From assembly GCA_031402435.1 (NCBI GenBank), contig JANNSJ010000024.1, positions 1-64,000 of the forward strand: DNA of 64,000 nt, read 5' to 3'. A program made the translations under genes and the position numbers. Position 1 is the first letter of the stretch. Each line of letters opens with the position of its first letter. The notes below the pieces were generated by a model. That model was not told where the DNA came from, searched no databases, and worked only from the letters and a program-made list of their open reading frames with translations. Of the stretch, positions 44,566 through 51,650 are shown in pieces. The DNA comes from UBA11986 sp031402435. Lineage in GTDB: Bacteria; Bacteroidota; Ignavibacteria; UBA10030; UBA6906.

Positions 44566-44927
44566 TCTGAAATCCCGCCATTCATGTTTGCCGCCGTGAA
44601 TCCAGACTTCTTTAGTCGTACGGTTGCCGAAATGCTTCTGTTCCCTGATTGACAGTAGCAGATGATTTCTCTGCTCTTATGCTTGTCGAGCTCTTTCATC
44701 CTTTGTCCGAGTTCATGGAGCGGAATGTGAAGGGAACCCGTGATGCTCTTTCGTTGGCGCTCTGCATTCGTTCTGACATCAAGCAAAAGGGACGAGCCTT
44801 GCTTCACCCGTTCTGAAACTTCCCCGGGGGAATAGGACGTTAAACCCCTGAGCTGTAGCCTGCGTCGGACGTACAGCACCAGAATAAGGAGGATAAGAAC
44901 ATACAGTATGATCTGAGGGGTCGTCAT
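44541..44927 (-). CDS. Membrane-anchored rhodanese-like sulfurtransferase
   Basis: 128 residues from the ATG at 44927. An N-terminal membrane helix (QIILYVLILLILVLYV, 5-20) is followed by a basic RRRLQLR, then a rhodanese domain (about 30-128). The active-site loop is C92-QSGNR, the sulfurtransferase type, with DVRTNAER and HIPLHEL upstream. The positive-inside rule puts the domain in the cytoplasm. It moves sulfane sulfur to or from thiols. The frame extends upstream to 45086 but that part overlaps the FmdB gene. Confidence 0.92.
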   Translation of the reverse strand: MTTPQIILYVLILLILVLYVRRRLQLRGLTSYSPGEVSERVKQGSSLLLDVRTNAERQRKSITGSLHIPLHELGQRMKELDKHKSREIICYCQSGNRSISATVRLKKSGFTAANMNGGISEWISSGLK

Positions 44928-44931
44928 GCCA

Positions 44932-45159
44932 TCAATCCAGGCCACACGTTCCGCCGCAACATCCACTGTCTGTAGAACAGGAGGGTGCAACATCCAGTGA
45001 AGAACCATGCCCCATTGCAACGTTGGGTGCGGAGAGTAGCCGCGTGTGTTCCTTCGATGTACATGAAGGACAGACAACATCGTCAATTACTTCCCGCACT
45101 TTATGGAACACATCGTAGGTTTTGTCACAGCCATTACACTTGTAATCGTAGATCGGCAT
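44932..45159 (-). CDS. FmdB-family zinc ribbon protein
   Basis: 75 residues: MPIYDYKCNGCDKTYDVFHK followed by CPSC gives the Cys4 zinc ribbon of the FmdB/CxxC family (C8, C11, C30, C33). A Cys-rich tail (CSTDSGCCGGTCGLD) may add a second metal or persulfide site. Function of the family is unknown. 4 bases before the rhodanese start. Confidence 0.92.
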   Translation of the reverse strand: MPIYDYKCNGCDKTYDVFHKVREVIDDVVCPSCTSKEHTRLLSAPNVAMGHGSSLDVAPSCSTDSGCCGGTCGLD

Positions 45160-45185
45160 GAAACGATCCTTCCTTCATCCTATTG

Positions 45186-45641
45186 CTAGTTCGCCAGCGA
45201 TGGGGAGTGCTCTTTAATCCGAGCCGGTTCGATCCTGTACGAGTGGGTGATCTTGACCTTTGGCGTGAGCATTGCTGACACAGAACAGTACTTTGTAGTC
45301 GAGAGATCGATGGCACGTTCAACATCCGTTGAACTGACACCGTCGCCAAAGAATACATACTCAACGTGAATGTCGGTGAACACTTTGGGATGCTCCTGGG
45401 CCTCTTCGCATGTAAGATACATCTCAAATCCCTGAAGAGGTACACGTTTCTTCTTCAGAATGTTCACCACATCGCTTGCAGTACACCCCGCGAGGGCGTA
45501 GAGCACAAGTTCCTTTGGCCGGGATCCAGCTTCCGTTCCACCCACTGCAATCGGCCCATCCATAGTGACCCAATGATTCGAATCTCCCTTTGCCGCAAAC
45601 GCAAGCCCATCCATCTGTTTTAGCATCACATGTTTTGTCAT
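45186..45641 (-). CDS. OsmC-like protein
   Basis: 151 residues from the ATG at 45641; the upstream frame to 45893 overlaps the DUF6132 gene and the promoter. OsmC/YhfA fold with both reactive cysteines: C53 in LAGCTASD and C119 in TTKYCSVSAML. Members reduce organic peroxides or handle reactive sulfur. First gene of the six-gene unit OsmC-FmdB-rhodanese-DUF6132-DUF302-thioredoxin, with its own ECF-type promoter 50 bases upstream. Confidence 0.93.
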   Translation of the reverse strand: MTKHVMLKQMDGLAFAAKGDSNHWVTMDGPIAVGGTEAGSRPKELVLYALAGCTASDVVNILKKKRVPLQGFEMYLTCEEAQEHPKVFTDIHVEYVFFGDGVSSTDVERAIDLSTTKYCSVSAMLTPKVKITHSYRIEPARIKEHSPSLAN

Positions 45642-45690
45642 TGTTGTCCGTTCCCTCGATTCTCGATTGTGAACTTTTACTACATAATCA

Positions 45691-45718
45691 GATGCAGCGA
45701 AGCAAGGAAAAGGGTCAC
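45691..45718 (-). promoter_or_regulatory. ECF-type promoter, copy c (osmC unit)
   Basis: Minus strand GTGACCC (45718-45712), 15-base spacer TTTTCCTTGCTTCGC, TGCATC (45696-45691). Matches copies at 47315-47342 and 46414-46439. Overlaps the last codons of the DUF6132 gene. Confidence 0.7.
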
Positions 45719-45912
45719 GTCTTGGCGGCGGCTTGCCTATCCTTTGACGACCAACCGGCAACCGTTCCGACGAGAACTCCGTAGCCTGTGCTGATGAATG
45801 GATTCGACGAAATTGGACATGCGCCACTTGCACAGCCAATGAAATAGTAATATGCAAAACCGGCCATTCCTCCTGCCAGAGCAAGCAGTCCACGTTTCAG
45901 CCAGATATTCAT
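45715..45912 (-). CDS. DUF6132 small membrane protein (copy 2)
   Basis: 65 residues from the ATG at 45912, which overlaps the upstream stop (ATGA, 45909-45912). Two helices with YYYFIGCASGACPISSNPFIST (split: YYYFIGCASGAC, ISSNPFIST) and GVLVG, the DUF6132 signature. Ends KDRQAAAKT. Paralogue of 44374-44565 but in a different transcription unit of the same regulon, which suggests two separate roles or a paired function. Confidence 0.88.
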   Translation of the reverse strand: MNIWLKRGLLALAGGMAGFAYYYFIGCASGACPISSNPFISTGYGVLVGTVAGWSSKDRQAAAKT

Positions 45913-46151
45913 GTGTGATTCTCTTTCCACTGCCGGATGATGACCTCGTCGAGATATGCCGATGTTGCATTGATAAGCAACTCACTCTCGCATTCCGCCT
46001 TGAACCGATTGCACCACACTTTCTTGATTGTCATTGCGTCACCATGCGAACGAGCAAGTATAATTCGGCGTTCTGCTTCTTTGCAGTATTCCTGTACCAA
46101 CCCATGTTGAACGGCATTGATTGGATGCTCTACCGTAGACTCCATGGTCAT
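45909..46151 (-). CDS. Small conserved-context protein of unknown function
   Basis: 80 residues, translated between two ATGA overlaps (46148-46151 upstream, 45909-45912 downstream), so it is very likely a real gene. Helical, with two cysteines (WCNRFKAECESELL). No family recognised. Lies between DUF2892 and DUF6132 genes. Confidence 0.72.
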   Translation of the reverse strand: MTMESTVEHPINAVQHGLVQEYCKEAERRIILARSHGDAMTIKKVWCNRFKAECESELLINATSAYLDEVIIRQWKENHT

Positions 46152-46366
46152 TTCACCTGTGTAGGAGCTTGTTTTCTGGTGGATATTTTGAATGGCAGAT
46201 AGAGTGGACAGAAACTCACCAGGCTCGTTCCCAGAAACACAACTGCCAGCACACCAAGCCCAGTCGCAATTACCCCTGCAATCTGACCGGTGAACAGAAG
46301 TGTCACAATTACAAGCGCTGCTAACACTCTGATGACCCGATCTGCGGTTCCCATGTTCTTCTTCAT
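46148..46366 (-). CDS. DUF2892 (YgaP-like) membrane protein
   Basis: 72 residues. MKKNMGTADRVIRVLAALVI, then two membrane helices and the family ending SFCPLYLPFKIST. In YgaP this domain anchors a rhodanese to the membrane; here a separate rhodanese gene is in the same regulon. AAAGGA Shine-Dalgarno. It opens a three-gene unit with its own ECF-type promoter at 46414-46439. Confidence 0.92.
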   Translation of the reverse strand: MKKNMGTADRVIRVLAALVIVTLLFTGQIAGVIATGLGVLAVVFLGTSLVSFCPLYLPFKISTRKQAPTQVK

Positions 46367-46413
46367 TTTCTTCCTTTGATGAATGTGAATAGTGGCAGGA
46401 CTGTACTAGATAC

Positions 46414-46439
46414 GATGCAGCGAAAAAGAAAAAGGGTCA
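46414..46439 (-). promoter_or_regulatory. ECF-type promoter, copy b (DUF2892 unit)
   Basis: Minus strand TGACCC (46439-46434), 14-base spacer TTTTTCTTTTTCGC, TGCATC (46419-46414). The start codon is 48 bases further on. In the 85-base gap between the anti-sigma and DUF2892 genes. Confidence 0.7.
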
Positions 46440-46451
46440 GAATGTGTGAAG

Positions 46452-46706
46452 TTACTTTGCAGCCCGGCGGTGAGGAGAGAGACGTGATTTCCATGCAATG
46501 TTGATGGTTTTGATAAGCCGCCTGTGTGTTGCAGATGGAACCCGCGGACTTGGTGCCGACTTGTATAGCGAAACGGTCTTCTTCACGGAATCCAACAATG
46601 CTGCGCAGTCAGGACATGTTTCGAGGTGCTTCAACACCTGTCGGCATTTGGCCGAGTGGGGGTTGAGGTTGTCACAGATGCGAAGGTATGCTTGCTTACA
46701 CTTCAT
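46452..46706 (-). CDS. Anti-sigma factor, zinc-finger (zf-HC2) type
   Basis: 84 residues. HLETCPDC with the upstream cysteines (MKCKQAYLRICDNL and KCRQVL) forms the zf-HC2 zinc-binding anti-sigma motif. There is no transmembrane helix, so it is a soluble ZAS-type factor that could sense thiol oxidation. It overlaps the ECF sigma gene by 4 bases (46703-46706), the usual arrangement for a co-translated sigma/anti-sigma pair. Confidence 0.9.
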   Translation of the reverse strand: MKCKQAYLRICDNLNPHSAKCRQVLKHLETCPDCAALLDSVKKTVSLYKSAPSPRVPSATHRRLIKTINIAWKSRLSPHRRAAK

Positions 46707-47308
46707 TGTTTCACCTTTGTATTGGAACTCATATACGGCGTCAGTTCGGTTCTGAGGAACGCCCGAGCCCTGCGCAGGCGTGACTTTGTTGCTTCCGCTG
46801 AAAGGCCGAGAATCTCTGCCGTTTCTTCCCCTGATTTTCCTTCAAGATCTCTGAGCACAAACACGAGTCTGTATTCTACAGGCAGTTTCAGAACTGCTTT
46901 GTCCAGATGGGTCTGAAACTCTTTCTTGATCAGGATATCAGCCGGAGTCTCCTCCCACTTCGCAATACTCTTGGCGAATGTTCCATCGTCCTTCATTGGC
47001 GGATCATCCAATGATTCGAGGAGATCGTCGAGTTTCCTCCTCCGGTGCGTCATCAGGCAATTGTTCGTCACGATGCTATAAAGCCACGTGCTGAACTTGG
47101 ACTTGCCATCGAAGGAGTCAAGTTTGCGATACACGGTGATGAAGGTATCCTGAAGGGCTTCCTCAGCCTTCTTCCGGTCCCGGCAGACCTTGTACGAGAA
47201 CCTGTACACAGTCTCTTCGTAACGATTCACCAGCGCGGTAAATGCTGACTTGTCTCCCTGACTGACAGCTCGAATCAGTTGTTCGTCAGTTTTCCCGACT
47301 GTCTTCAA
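46703..47308 (-). CDS. ECF sigma factor (sulfur/thiol regulon)
   Basis: 201 residues from a TTG at 47308; no ATG or GTG lies before the conserved N-terminal block DEQLIRAVSQGDKSAFTALV. Region 2 (about 25-90, AEEALQDTFITVYRKLDSF, FSTWLYSIVTNNCLMTHRR) and region 4 (about 140-195, VFVLRDLEGKSGEETAEILG, KSRLRRARAFLR) are complete. The promoter-like motif copy a ends 6 bases before the TTG, so the mRNA may be nearly leaderless. It is coupled to the zf-HC2 anti-sigma gene. Target units are suggested by copies b and c of the motif. Confidence 0.92.
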   Translation of the reverse strand: MKTVGKTDEQLIRAVSQGDKSAFTALVNRYEETVYRFSYKVCRDRKKAEEALQDTFITVYRKLDSFDGKSKFSTWLYSIVTNNCLMTHRRRKLDDLLESLDDPPMKDDGTFAKSIAKWEETPADILIKKEFQTHLDKAVLKLPVEYRLVFVLRDLEGKSGEETAEILGLSAEATKSRLRRARAFLRTELTPYMSSNTKVKQ

Positions 47309-47314
47309 TATGTT

Positions 47315-47342
47315 GGATGCAGTTGAAATGGAAATGGGTCAC
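47315..47342 (-). promoter_or_regulatory. ECF-type promoter, copy a (sigma gene itself)
   Basis: Minus strand GTGACCC (47342-47336), 14-base spacer ATTTCCATTTCAAC, TGCATCC (47321-47315). Upstream of the ECF gene; with copies b and c it defines a small regulon and autoregulation. Confidence 0.7.
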
Positions 47343-47449
47343 GCTGCGGGCCCGCACACGTTGCATGAGGTTTAGCCTGAGAATTAACGTACAAAAAGTC
47401 ACGCTCTACAGCAATAGATATCCATGAAACCTTGCCACTTAAATTGATG

Positions 47450-47602
47450 CTGTCAGCATCGTTGGTGGGTGCGGAAGTGCAAAGGCCGCTTGCGACTGTT
47501 GTCATCGGCGGGCTGATAAGCTCCACCTTCTTGACGCTTGTTGTGCTTCCGGTAATTTTTGATTGGATTGAACAACATAAAACAAAATCCGTTAGTACAT
47601 AG
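47450..47602 (+). pseudogene. 3' fragment of a czcA-type RND gene (fragment 2)
   Basis: Translates to GAEVQRPLATVVIGGLISST, then FLTLVVLPVIFDW and a natural-looking end IEQHKTKSVST with stop TAG at 47600-47602. Corresponds to the last ~50 residues of a CzcA pump (pump A: GAEVQRPLATVVIGG). Fragment 1 at 41482-41565 shares VVIGGLIxSTFLTLVVLPVIFDW exactly in most positions. Nothing of the remaining ~970 residues lies upstream. With R copy 2 it fills most of the 47343-47724 gap. Confidence 0.82.
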
Positions 47603-47610
47603 AAGCCGCA

Positions 47611-47663
47611 GGTTGATTTCCCATCATATTCTCATATATTTATGCGGCAGACTTAACCGGTCA
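47611..47663. repeat. 53-bp repeat R, copy 2
   Basis: 50/53 bases identical to 41426-41478. Contains TTGATT-N16-TATATT (47613-47640), a good sigma-70 promoter candidate for the second ECF gene; followed by a direct repeat CGGTCAA at 47658 and 47670. Begins 8 bases after the stop of czcA fragment 2. Confidence 0.85.
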
Positions 47664-47724
47664 ATGATCGGTCAAGTCCACCGCCCTCTTTGTCCACGGC
47701 CACCACTATTTGGCTGCTGCCCCG

Positions 47725-47750
47725 GGAACTCTTTTGCCACTGAAGCGTCT
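47725..47750 (+). promoter_or_regulatory. ECF-type promoter of the second sigma gene
   Basis: GGAACT (47725-47730), 15-base spacer CTTTTGCCACTGAAG, CGTCT (47746-47750): the classical GGAAC/CGTCT ECF promoter. Its predicted start is about 8 bases before the ATG at 47765. Confidence 0.65.
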
Positions 47751-47764
47751 ATTATGTAGACGAT

Positions 47765-48394
47765 ATGCCAACTCCCAGCTCTCAACAACTCGATGTCCGA
47801 CAAGCGTTCAAGGAAATCTTGATGCCGCTTGTGAACGACCTGCACCGCGTGGCGTTTGAGCTATGCCGTTCCAGTAATGATGCAGAAGAACTGGTTGCCG
47901 AGACGGTTGTTCGTGCATGCCAAAGCTACGCAACACTCCGTGATGCTACAAAAGCCAGGCAATGGCTGCTCCGCATTCTCACCAACACGTTCATCAGCAC
48001 TCGCCGTTCAAAAAAGATCCGCCAGGAAGTTCCTTATGATGAAGAAGAGGGTCCATTCTCTTTGTTCGAAGAGCTGGCTCCACCATCTTCGCAATGGGGA
48101 AACCCTGAACGGGAAATGATCAACAAATTCCTGAACGAGGACATCGATCAGGCGTTACGTGCACTTCCTGAGGAGTTCCGTGTTGCTGTTGTACTTTGCG
48201 ACGTTGAAGGATACACATACGATGAGATCGCTCAGACACTGGATATCCCGGTCGGTACCGTGCGTTCACGTCTTTCCCGCGGAAGAAGCATTCTTCAGAA
48301 ACAGTTATACCATCATGCAGTTGAACGGGGGTGGACTACCCCGACGAAATCACCGAAAGGTAAGAGCGATGACAAACAATGCGAATGTGAGTAA
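47765..48394 (+). CDS. ECF sigma factor (second module)
   Basis: 209 residues. Region 2 (about 20-90: PLVNDLHRVAFELCRSSNDAEELV, RQWLLRILTNTFISTRRSKK) and region 4 (about 130-190: LRALPEEFRVAVVLCDVEGY, DEIAQTLDIPVGTVRSRLSRG). The long acidic linker (PYDEEEGPFSLFEEL) is typical of the RpoE/SigR-like groups paired with zinc anti-sigma factors. Its 3' end overlaps the anti-sigma gene by 26 bases in another frame. No Shine-Dalgarno because the presumed leader is only ~8 bases. Confidence 0.93.
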   Translation: MPTPSSQQLDVRQAFKEILMPLVNDLHRVAFELCRSSNDAEELVAETVVRACQSYATLRDATKARQWLLRILTNTFISTRRSKKIRQEVPYDEEEGPFSLFEELAPPSSQWGNPEREMINKFLNEDIDQALRALPEEFRVAVVLCDVEGYTYDEIAQTLDIPVGTVRSRLSRGRSILQKQLYHHAVERGWTTPTKSPKGKSDDKQCECE

Positions 48395-48620
48395 CATCAG
48401 TTGCGCGGAAGCGATCGATCTGATTGCGATGCAACTTGACAAGTCTGCAGGCGATGTTGAGCGTTCGGCACTTGAGATGCACCTGAAGACGTGCCAACAT
48501 TGTTTTGACAGGGTCGAATTTGAAATGCTGCTTAAGAATCGCCTCACGAGCATGAAGGCGGATATCTCATCAGAGCAACTGGAGAGAAAAATCGATACAC
48601 TCTTGAGTAGTTTCCAGTAG
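48369..48620 (+). CDS. Anti-sigma factor, zf-HC2 type (second module)
   Basis: 83 residues from the ATG at 48369, inside the end of the sigma gene. CAEAIDLIAMQLDKS and HLKTCQHCFDRV give the H-x3-C-x2-C zinc motif of ZAS anti-sigma factors. No membrane segment. Translationally coupled to its sigma factor by a 26-base overlap. Confidence 0.88.
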   Translation: MTNNANVSNISCAEAIDLIAMQLDKSAGDVERSALEMHLKTCQHCFDRVEFEMLLKNRLTSMKADISSEQLERKIDTLLSSFQ

Positions 48621-48683
48621 CTGAACTAGAGCCGATACCGAAAACAACGTACGCGAGAGACAATAGAAGGGATCAAATACGAC

Positions 48684-49466
48684 ATGGAAACCTCTGCCAT
48701 CACAAAAGTTAACGCTGCAGAACTGGAACAGAAAGTGAAAAAGATGTACAGCGATGTTGCGCTTCACCCCGAAGGCGAATATCATTTCGAAATGGGGCGT
48801 GGGCTTGCTGAGAAGTTGGGATATGAAGTACATGACCTTGACCGCATCCCAGCCGCTGCCATAGAATCATTTGCCGGGGTGGGATACTATTTTGACCTGG
48901 CAAATCTGAAGGAAGGTGAGCATGTGCTCGACCTCGGAAGCGGCTCAGGCATGGACGTTTTTGTTGCTGCATTGAAAGTAGGAAGTACCGGGCACGTTTC
49001 AGGCGTGGACATGACGGATGACCAACTTCAAAAATCGGAGCGGTTAAGGAAGGAACGTAGTATTGCCAATGTCTCGTTCCACAAAAGCTACATTGAACGG
49101 CTCCCTTTCCCTGATTCAAGTATTGATGCGGTTATCAGCAACGGCGTGATCAATCTTTGTCCCGACAAAGGAAAAGTGTTTGCAGAAGTTGTCCGTATCC
49201 TGAAGCCTAATGGAAGAATGGTGATTGCAGATATTGTCACCGAGAAACAATTGCCTGACAACGTGGTGTGCAACTCAACATTATGGGCAGCCTGTATTGG
49301 TGGCGCCAGTCAGGAGGATGATTACGGCAATGCTATCAAGCAAGCAGGTATGGAAGTCCTTTATGTAAAAACAAATGAGGCGTATGGTTTCATTTCTAAA
49401 TCTGCACAAGGGGCTTCGAAAGACTATGGCGTGAAGAGCATTTCTCTGTTTGCCCAGAAGAATTAA
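48684..49466 (+). CDS. SAM-dependent methyltransferase, ArsM-like
   Basis: 260 residues. SAM motif I VLDLGSGSGMDVFVAA (about 87-102), motif II region GVDMTDDQL. Around it is the layout of arsenite methyltransferases (YSDVALHPEGEYHFEMGRGL, FAGVGYYFDLA, ISNGVINLCPDK, AACIGGAS). True ArsM has Cys in SNCVINL; here that Cys is Gly, with a Cys four positions later (NLCPDK), while the CIGGA Cys is kept. So an arsenic role is possible but not safe. It lies 63 bases after the anti-sigma gene. Confidence 0.85.
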   Translation: METSAITKVNAAELEQKVKKMYSDVALHPEGEYHFEMGRGLAEKLGYEVHDLDRIPAAAIESFAGVGYYFDLANLKEGEHVLDLGSGSGMDVFVAALKVGSTGHVSGVDMTDDQLQKSERLRKERSIANVSFHKSYIERLPFPDSSIDAVISNGVINLCPDKGKVFAEVVRILKPNGRMVIADIVTEKQLPDNVVCNSTLWAACIGGASQEDDYGNAIKQAGMEVLYVKTNEAYGFISKSAQGASKDYGVKSISLFAQKN

Positions 49467-49610
49467 ACTTCAGATCAACTGTCACTAGATCGTCCGGGTA
49501 ATAATGGGAAGATTGAGAGACCAACAGGTAGACAAACTTGACCCGTAACAGTTTATGGCTGAACTGGGTAAGCAGGTGATTCATCCGTAGGGAAAGGCCA
49601 TCAAAACAGC

Positions 49611-50276
49611 ATGACGACGGAAACAGCAAAAGCTCACTGGGAAAGAATCTACCAGACAAAGCAGCCGAACGAAGTAAGTTGGTGGCAGGATACCCCAAAA
49701 CCATCGCTCGACTTCATCCGGAGTTTCAACCTTCCGAAGAGCGCCCGCATCATTGACGTTGGTGGAGGCGACAGTACGCTCGTTGATTTTCTGCTCGCCG
49801 AAGGATTCGAGAGTATTACAGTACTTGATATTTCAGAACACGCTCTTGCACGAGCGCAGCAGCGGCTTGGAGTCAACGCACAACGTGTGCAGTGGGTGGT
49901 CAGCGACGTGATGGAGTATCACCCCGAGGCGTCGTTCGATGTATGGCACGACAGAGCGGCATTTCATTTTCTCACGACCGGAACGCAGATTGCAAAATAT
50001 CTTTCCGTAGCGCGGGAGGCAGTGAACAACAACGGCTATGTCACCATCGGAACGTTCTCGATGAAGGGGCCGACAAAATGCAGCGGGCTTACCATCAAAC
50101 AGTACAGCGACGAAGCGCTAACCGAACAACTCAACGACGGCTTCGAGAAAATTCGCTGCATCACTGAAAATCATACTACACCGTTCAAAACAACACAGAA
50201 CTTTCTTTTCTGCTCATTCAAGCGACGGGAAAAGAGAGCGGCACATTCACAAAACAAAAGGAGGATATATCCATGA
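49611..50276 (+). CDS. Class I SAM-dependent methyltransferase
   Basis: 221 residues. Starts MTTETAKAHWERIYQTKQPN, with the HWExxYxxK...SWW motif of a small methyltransferase group often found beside sulfur and metal genes. SAM motif ARIIDVGGGDSTLVDFLL (about 45-62), then VLDISEHAL and WHDRAAFHFL. It ends by overlapping the next start (ATGA, 50273-50276), so it is coupled to the DsrE-like gene. Substrate unknown; thiol or chalcogen methylation is possible. Confidence 0.9.
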   Translation: MTTETAKAHWERIYQTKQPNEVSWWQDTPKPSLDFIRSFNLPKSARIIDVGGGDSTLVDFLLAEGFESITVLDISEHALARAQQRLGVNAQRVQWVVSDVMEYHPEASFDVWHDRAAFHFLTTGTQIAKYLSVAREAVNNNGYVTIGTFSMKGPTKCSGLTIKQYSDEALTEQLNDGFEKIRCITENHTTPFKTTQNFLFCSFKRREKRAAHSQNKRRIYP

Positions 50277-50779
50277 AATCGATCACCGTAATGCTTCTTG
50301 TTGTGGCGGTTTCCATTTCTCTGGCAGCTCCCGTAGCTTCGGGGCAGGTCAACGACCCCATAGGGGAGTATGCCGCCCTTAAGGGAGTGGAATCTACGAA
50401 GATCGTCTTTGATGTCAGGACGGGCGCCCCAAAAATTGCAGCTCTACAATTGAAGCTCATCAGGCAGACACACAAGGATTTGATCGCTGGGAAGAAAACG
50501 CCGGTATCGACCGTGGTGTTCATCAGTCAATCCGTGAAGCTGGTATCCAGCAACAGGGAAGGGTTCACGCCGGAAGAAATCCTGCTCCTGGATGAAATTG
50601 CCTCAACGGTGTCGGCCCTCTCAAAGGATGGCATCGGACTTGAGCTCTGTCTTGTTGCAGCGGGAGTCCACAAGGTTGACCCTGCATCGGTGCTACCGGA
50701 AATCACAAAAGTGGAGAACGGGTATATCTCTCTCATCGGCTATCAAGCGAAAGGGTATTCATTGGTACCTGTATATTGA
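50273..50779 (+). CDS. Exported DsrE-like sulfur-carrier protein
   Basis: 168 residues. Signal peptide MKSITVMLLVVAVSISLAAPVASG, then a DsrE/DsrF-type fold: TKIVFDVRTGAPKIAALQLKL (split: TKIVFDVRTGAP), TVVFISQSVKLV, and the conserved LELCLVAAGVHKVDP with the single cysteine C126 that would carry persulfide. Ends KVENGYISLIGYQAKGYSLV. Periplasmic DsrE-like proteins are found in sulfur metabolism operons; the exact partner is unknown. Confidence 0.88.
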   Translation: MKSITVMLLVVAVSISLAAPVASGQVNDPIGEYAALKGVESTKIVFDVRTGAPKIAALQLKLIRQTHKDLIAGKKTPVSTVVFISQSVKLVSSNREGFTPEEILLLDEIASTVSALSKDGIGLELCLVAAGVHKVDPASVLPEITKVENGYISLIGYQAKGYSLVPVY

Positions 50780-50823
50780 GAGAAGCAGAGTGAGTGCGTA
50801 GCAACAGACAAAAGGTACACCGC

Positions 50824-51648
50824 ATGTCGAGTGGTCAAACATGGCGAGCAGCCTCGCAGCAGCTCGCCGTTGAGTATTCTTCCTATGCCGTTGAGTATGA
50901 TCGCCTGTGGAGTCCGGTAATCCTCCCCATGGGTCTGCCGCTCTTGAGTGCTTTCCGATTTCCAGATGCAACCAGCGTTCTTGACCTTGGAGCGGGTGCC
51001 GGAGCGCTGCTGCCTTACCTGCGAACTCAGGCGCCCAAGGCGGTTGTCTGCGGAGTGGATTACTCCGAAGGCATGCTGCAGGTTGCGCAACAGAAGGGCG
51101 GGCGGTTTCTCAGCGTTATGGATGCGCAGCAACTTGGCATTCGTACAGAATCATTTGATGTCGCGGTACTCATGTTCATCCTATTTCACCTCCCTAACCC
51201 GCAAGCTGGACTCGCCGAAGCAGCGCGTGTTCTTCGGTCTGGTGGCGCCATTGGAATAACCACATGGGCCGACGACCCGGCCCTGCCCGGTATGGTAATT
51301 TGGAATGAGGAACTTGATAGTGTTGGAGCTGGTCCGGATCCACGAGACCCTGCAGTGATGCAGCACGGACTGGTTGGCAACAGCGAGACAATGGCACGTC
51401 TGCTTGAAGAAGTCGGTCTTAAACCGATTGAACTATGGACGCAAAAGTTTGAGCATCGTTGGGATCATGAAGGTCTCTTGGCCCTTCAATTGGGTTGTGG
51501 CATGACCAGGCGGCGTATCTTCACACTTGATCAGGAGAGGAAAGCGCTTTGTATCCAGAGGGTACGAAAGAGGCTTGTTGAGATTCCGGAACACGAGTTG
51601 GTCTGGCGGCCTGAAGTACTATTCTCAATAGGGACCGCAAGCCGCTAG
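50824..51648 (+). CDS. SAM-dependent methyltransferase (UbiE-like)
   Basis: 274 residues from the ATG at 50824. Motif I VLDLGAGAGALLPYL (about 48-62), motif with GVDYSEGMLQVAQ, then VLMFILFHLPNPQAGLAEAARVLRSGG (split: FHLPNPQAGLAEAARVL). Methyltransferase 11/25 type; substrate not known. Ends 2 bases before the convergent stop of hslU. Third methyltransferase of the second ECF module. Confidence 0.88.
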   Translation: MSSGQTWRAASQQLAVEYSSYAVEYDRLWSPVILPMGLPLLSAFRFPDATSVLDLGAGAGALLPYLRTQAPKAVVCGVDYSEGMLQVAQQKGGRFLSVMDAQQLGIRTESFDVAVLMFILFHLPNPQAGLAEAARVLRSGGAIGITTWADDPALPGMVIWNEELDSVGAGPDPRDPAVMQHGLVGNSETMARLLEEVGLKPIELWTQKFEHRWDHEGLLALQLGCGMTRRRIFTLDQERKALCIQRVRKRLVEIPEHELVWRPEVLFSIGTASR

Positions 51649-51650
51649 GG

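Noticed and set aside
44363..44581. Upstream extension of the DUF302 frame
   Set aside because: It overlaps the DUF6132 and rhodanese genes and is not domain-like; the ATG at 44362 has a ribosome site.
45642..45893. Upstream extension of the OsmC frame
   Set aside because: Covers the promoter and the DUF6132 gene; the OsmC domain starts at 45641.
47305..47526. Minus-strand 73-codon frame
   Set aside because: It is antisense to the czcA fragment and the promoter region.
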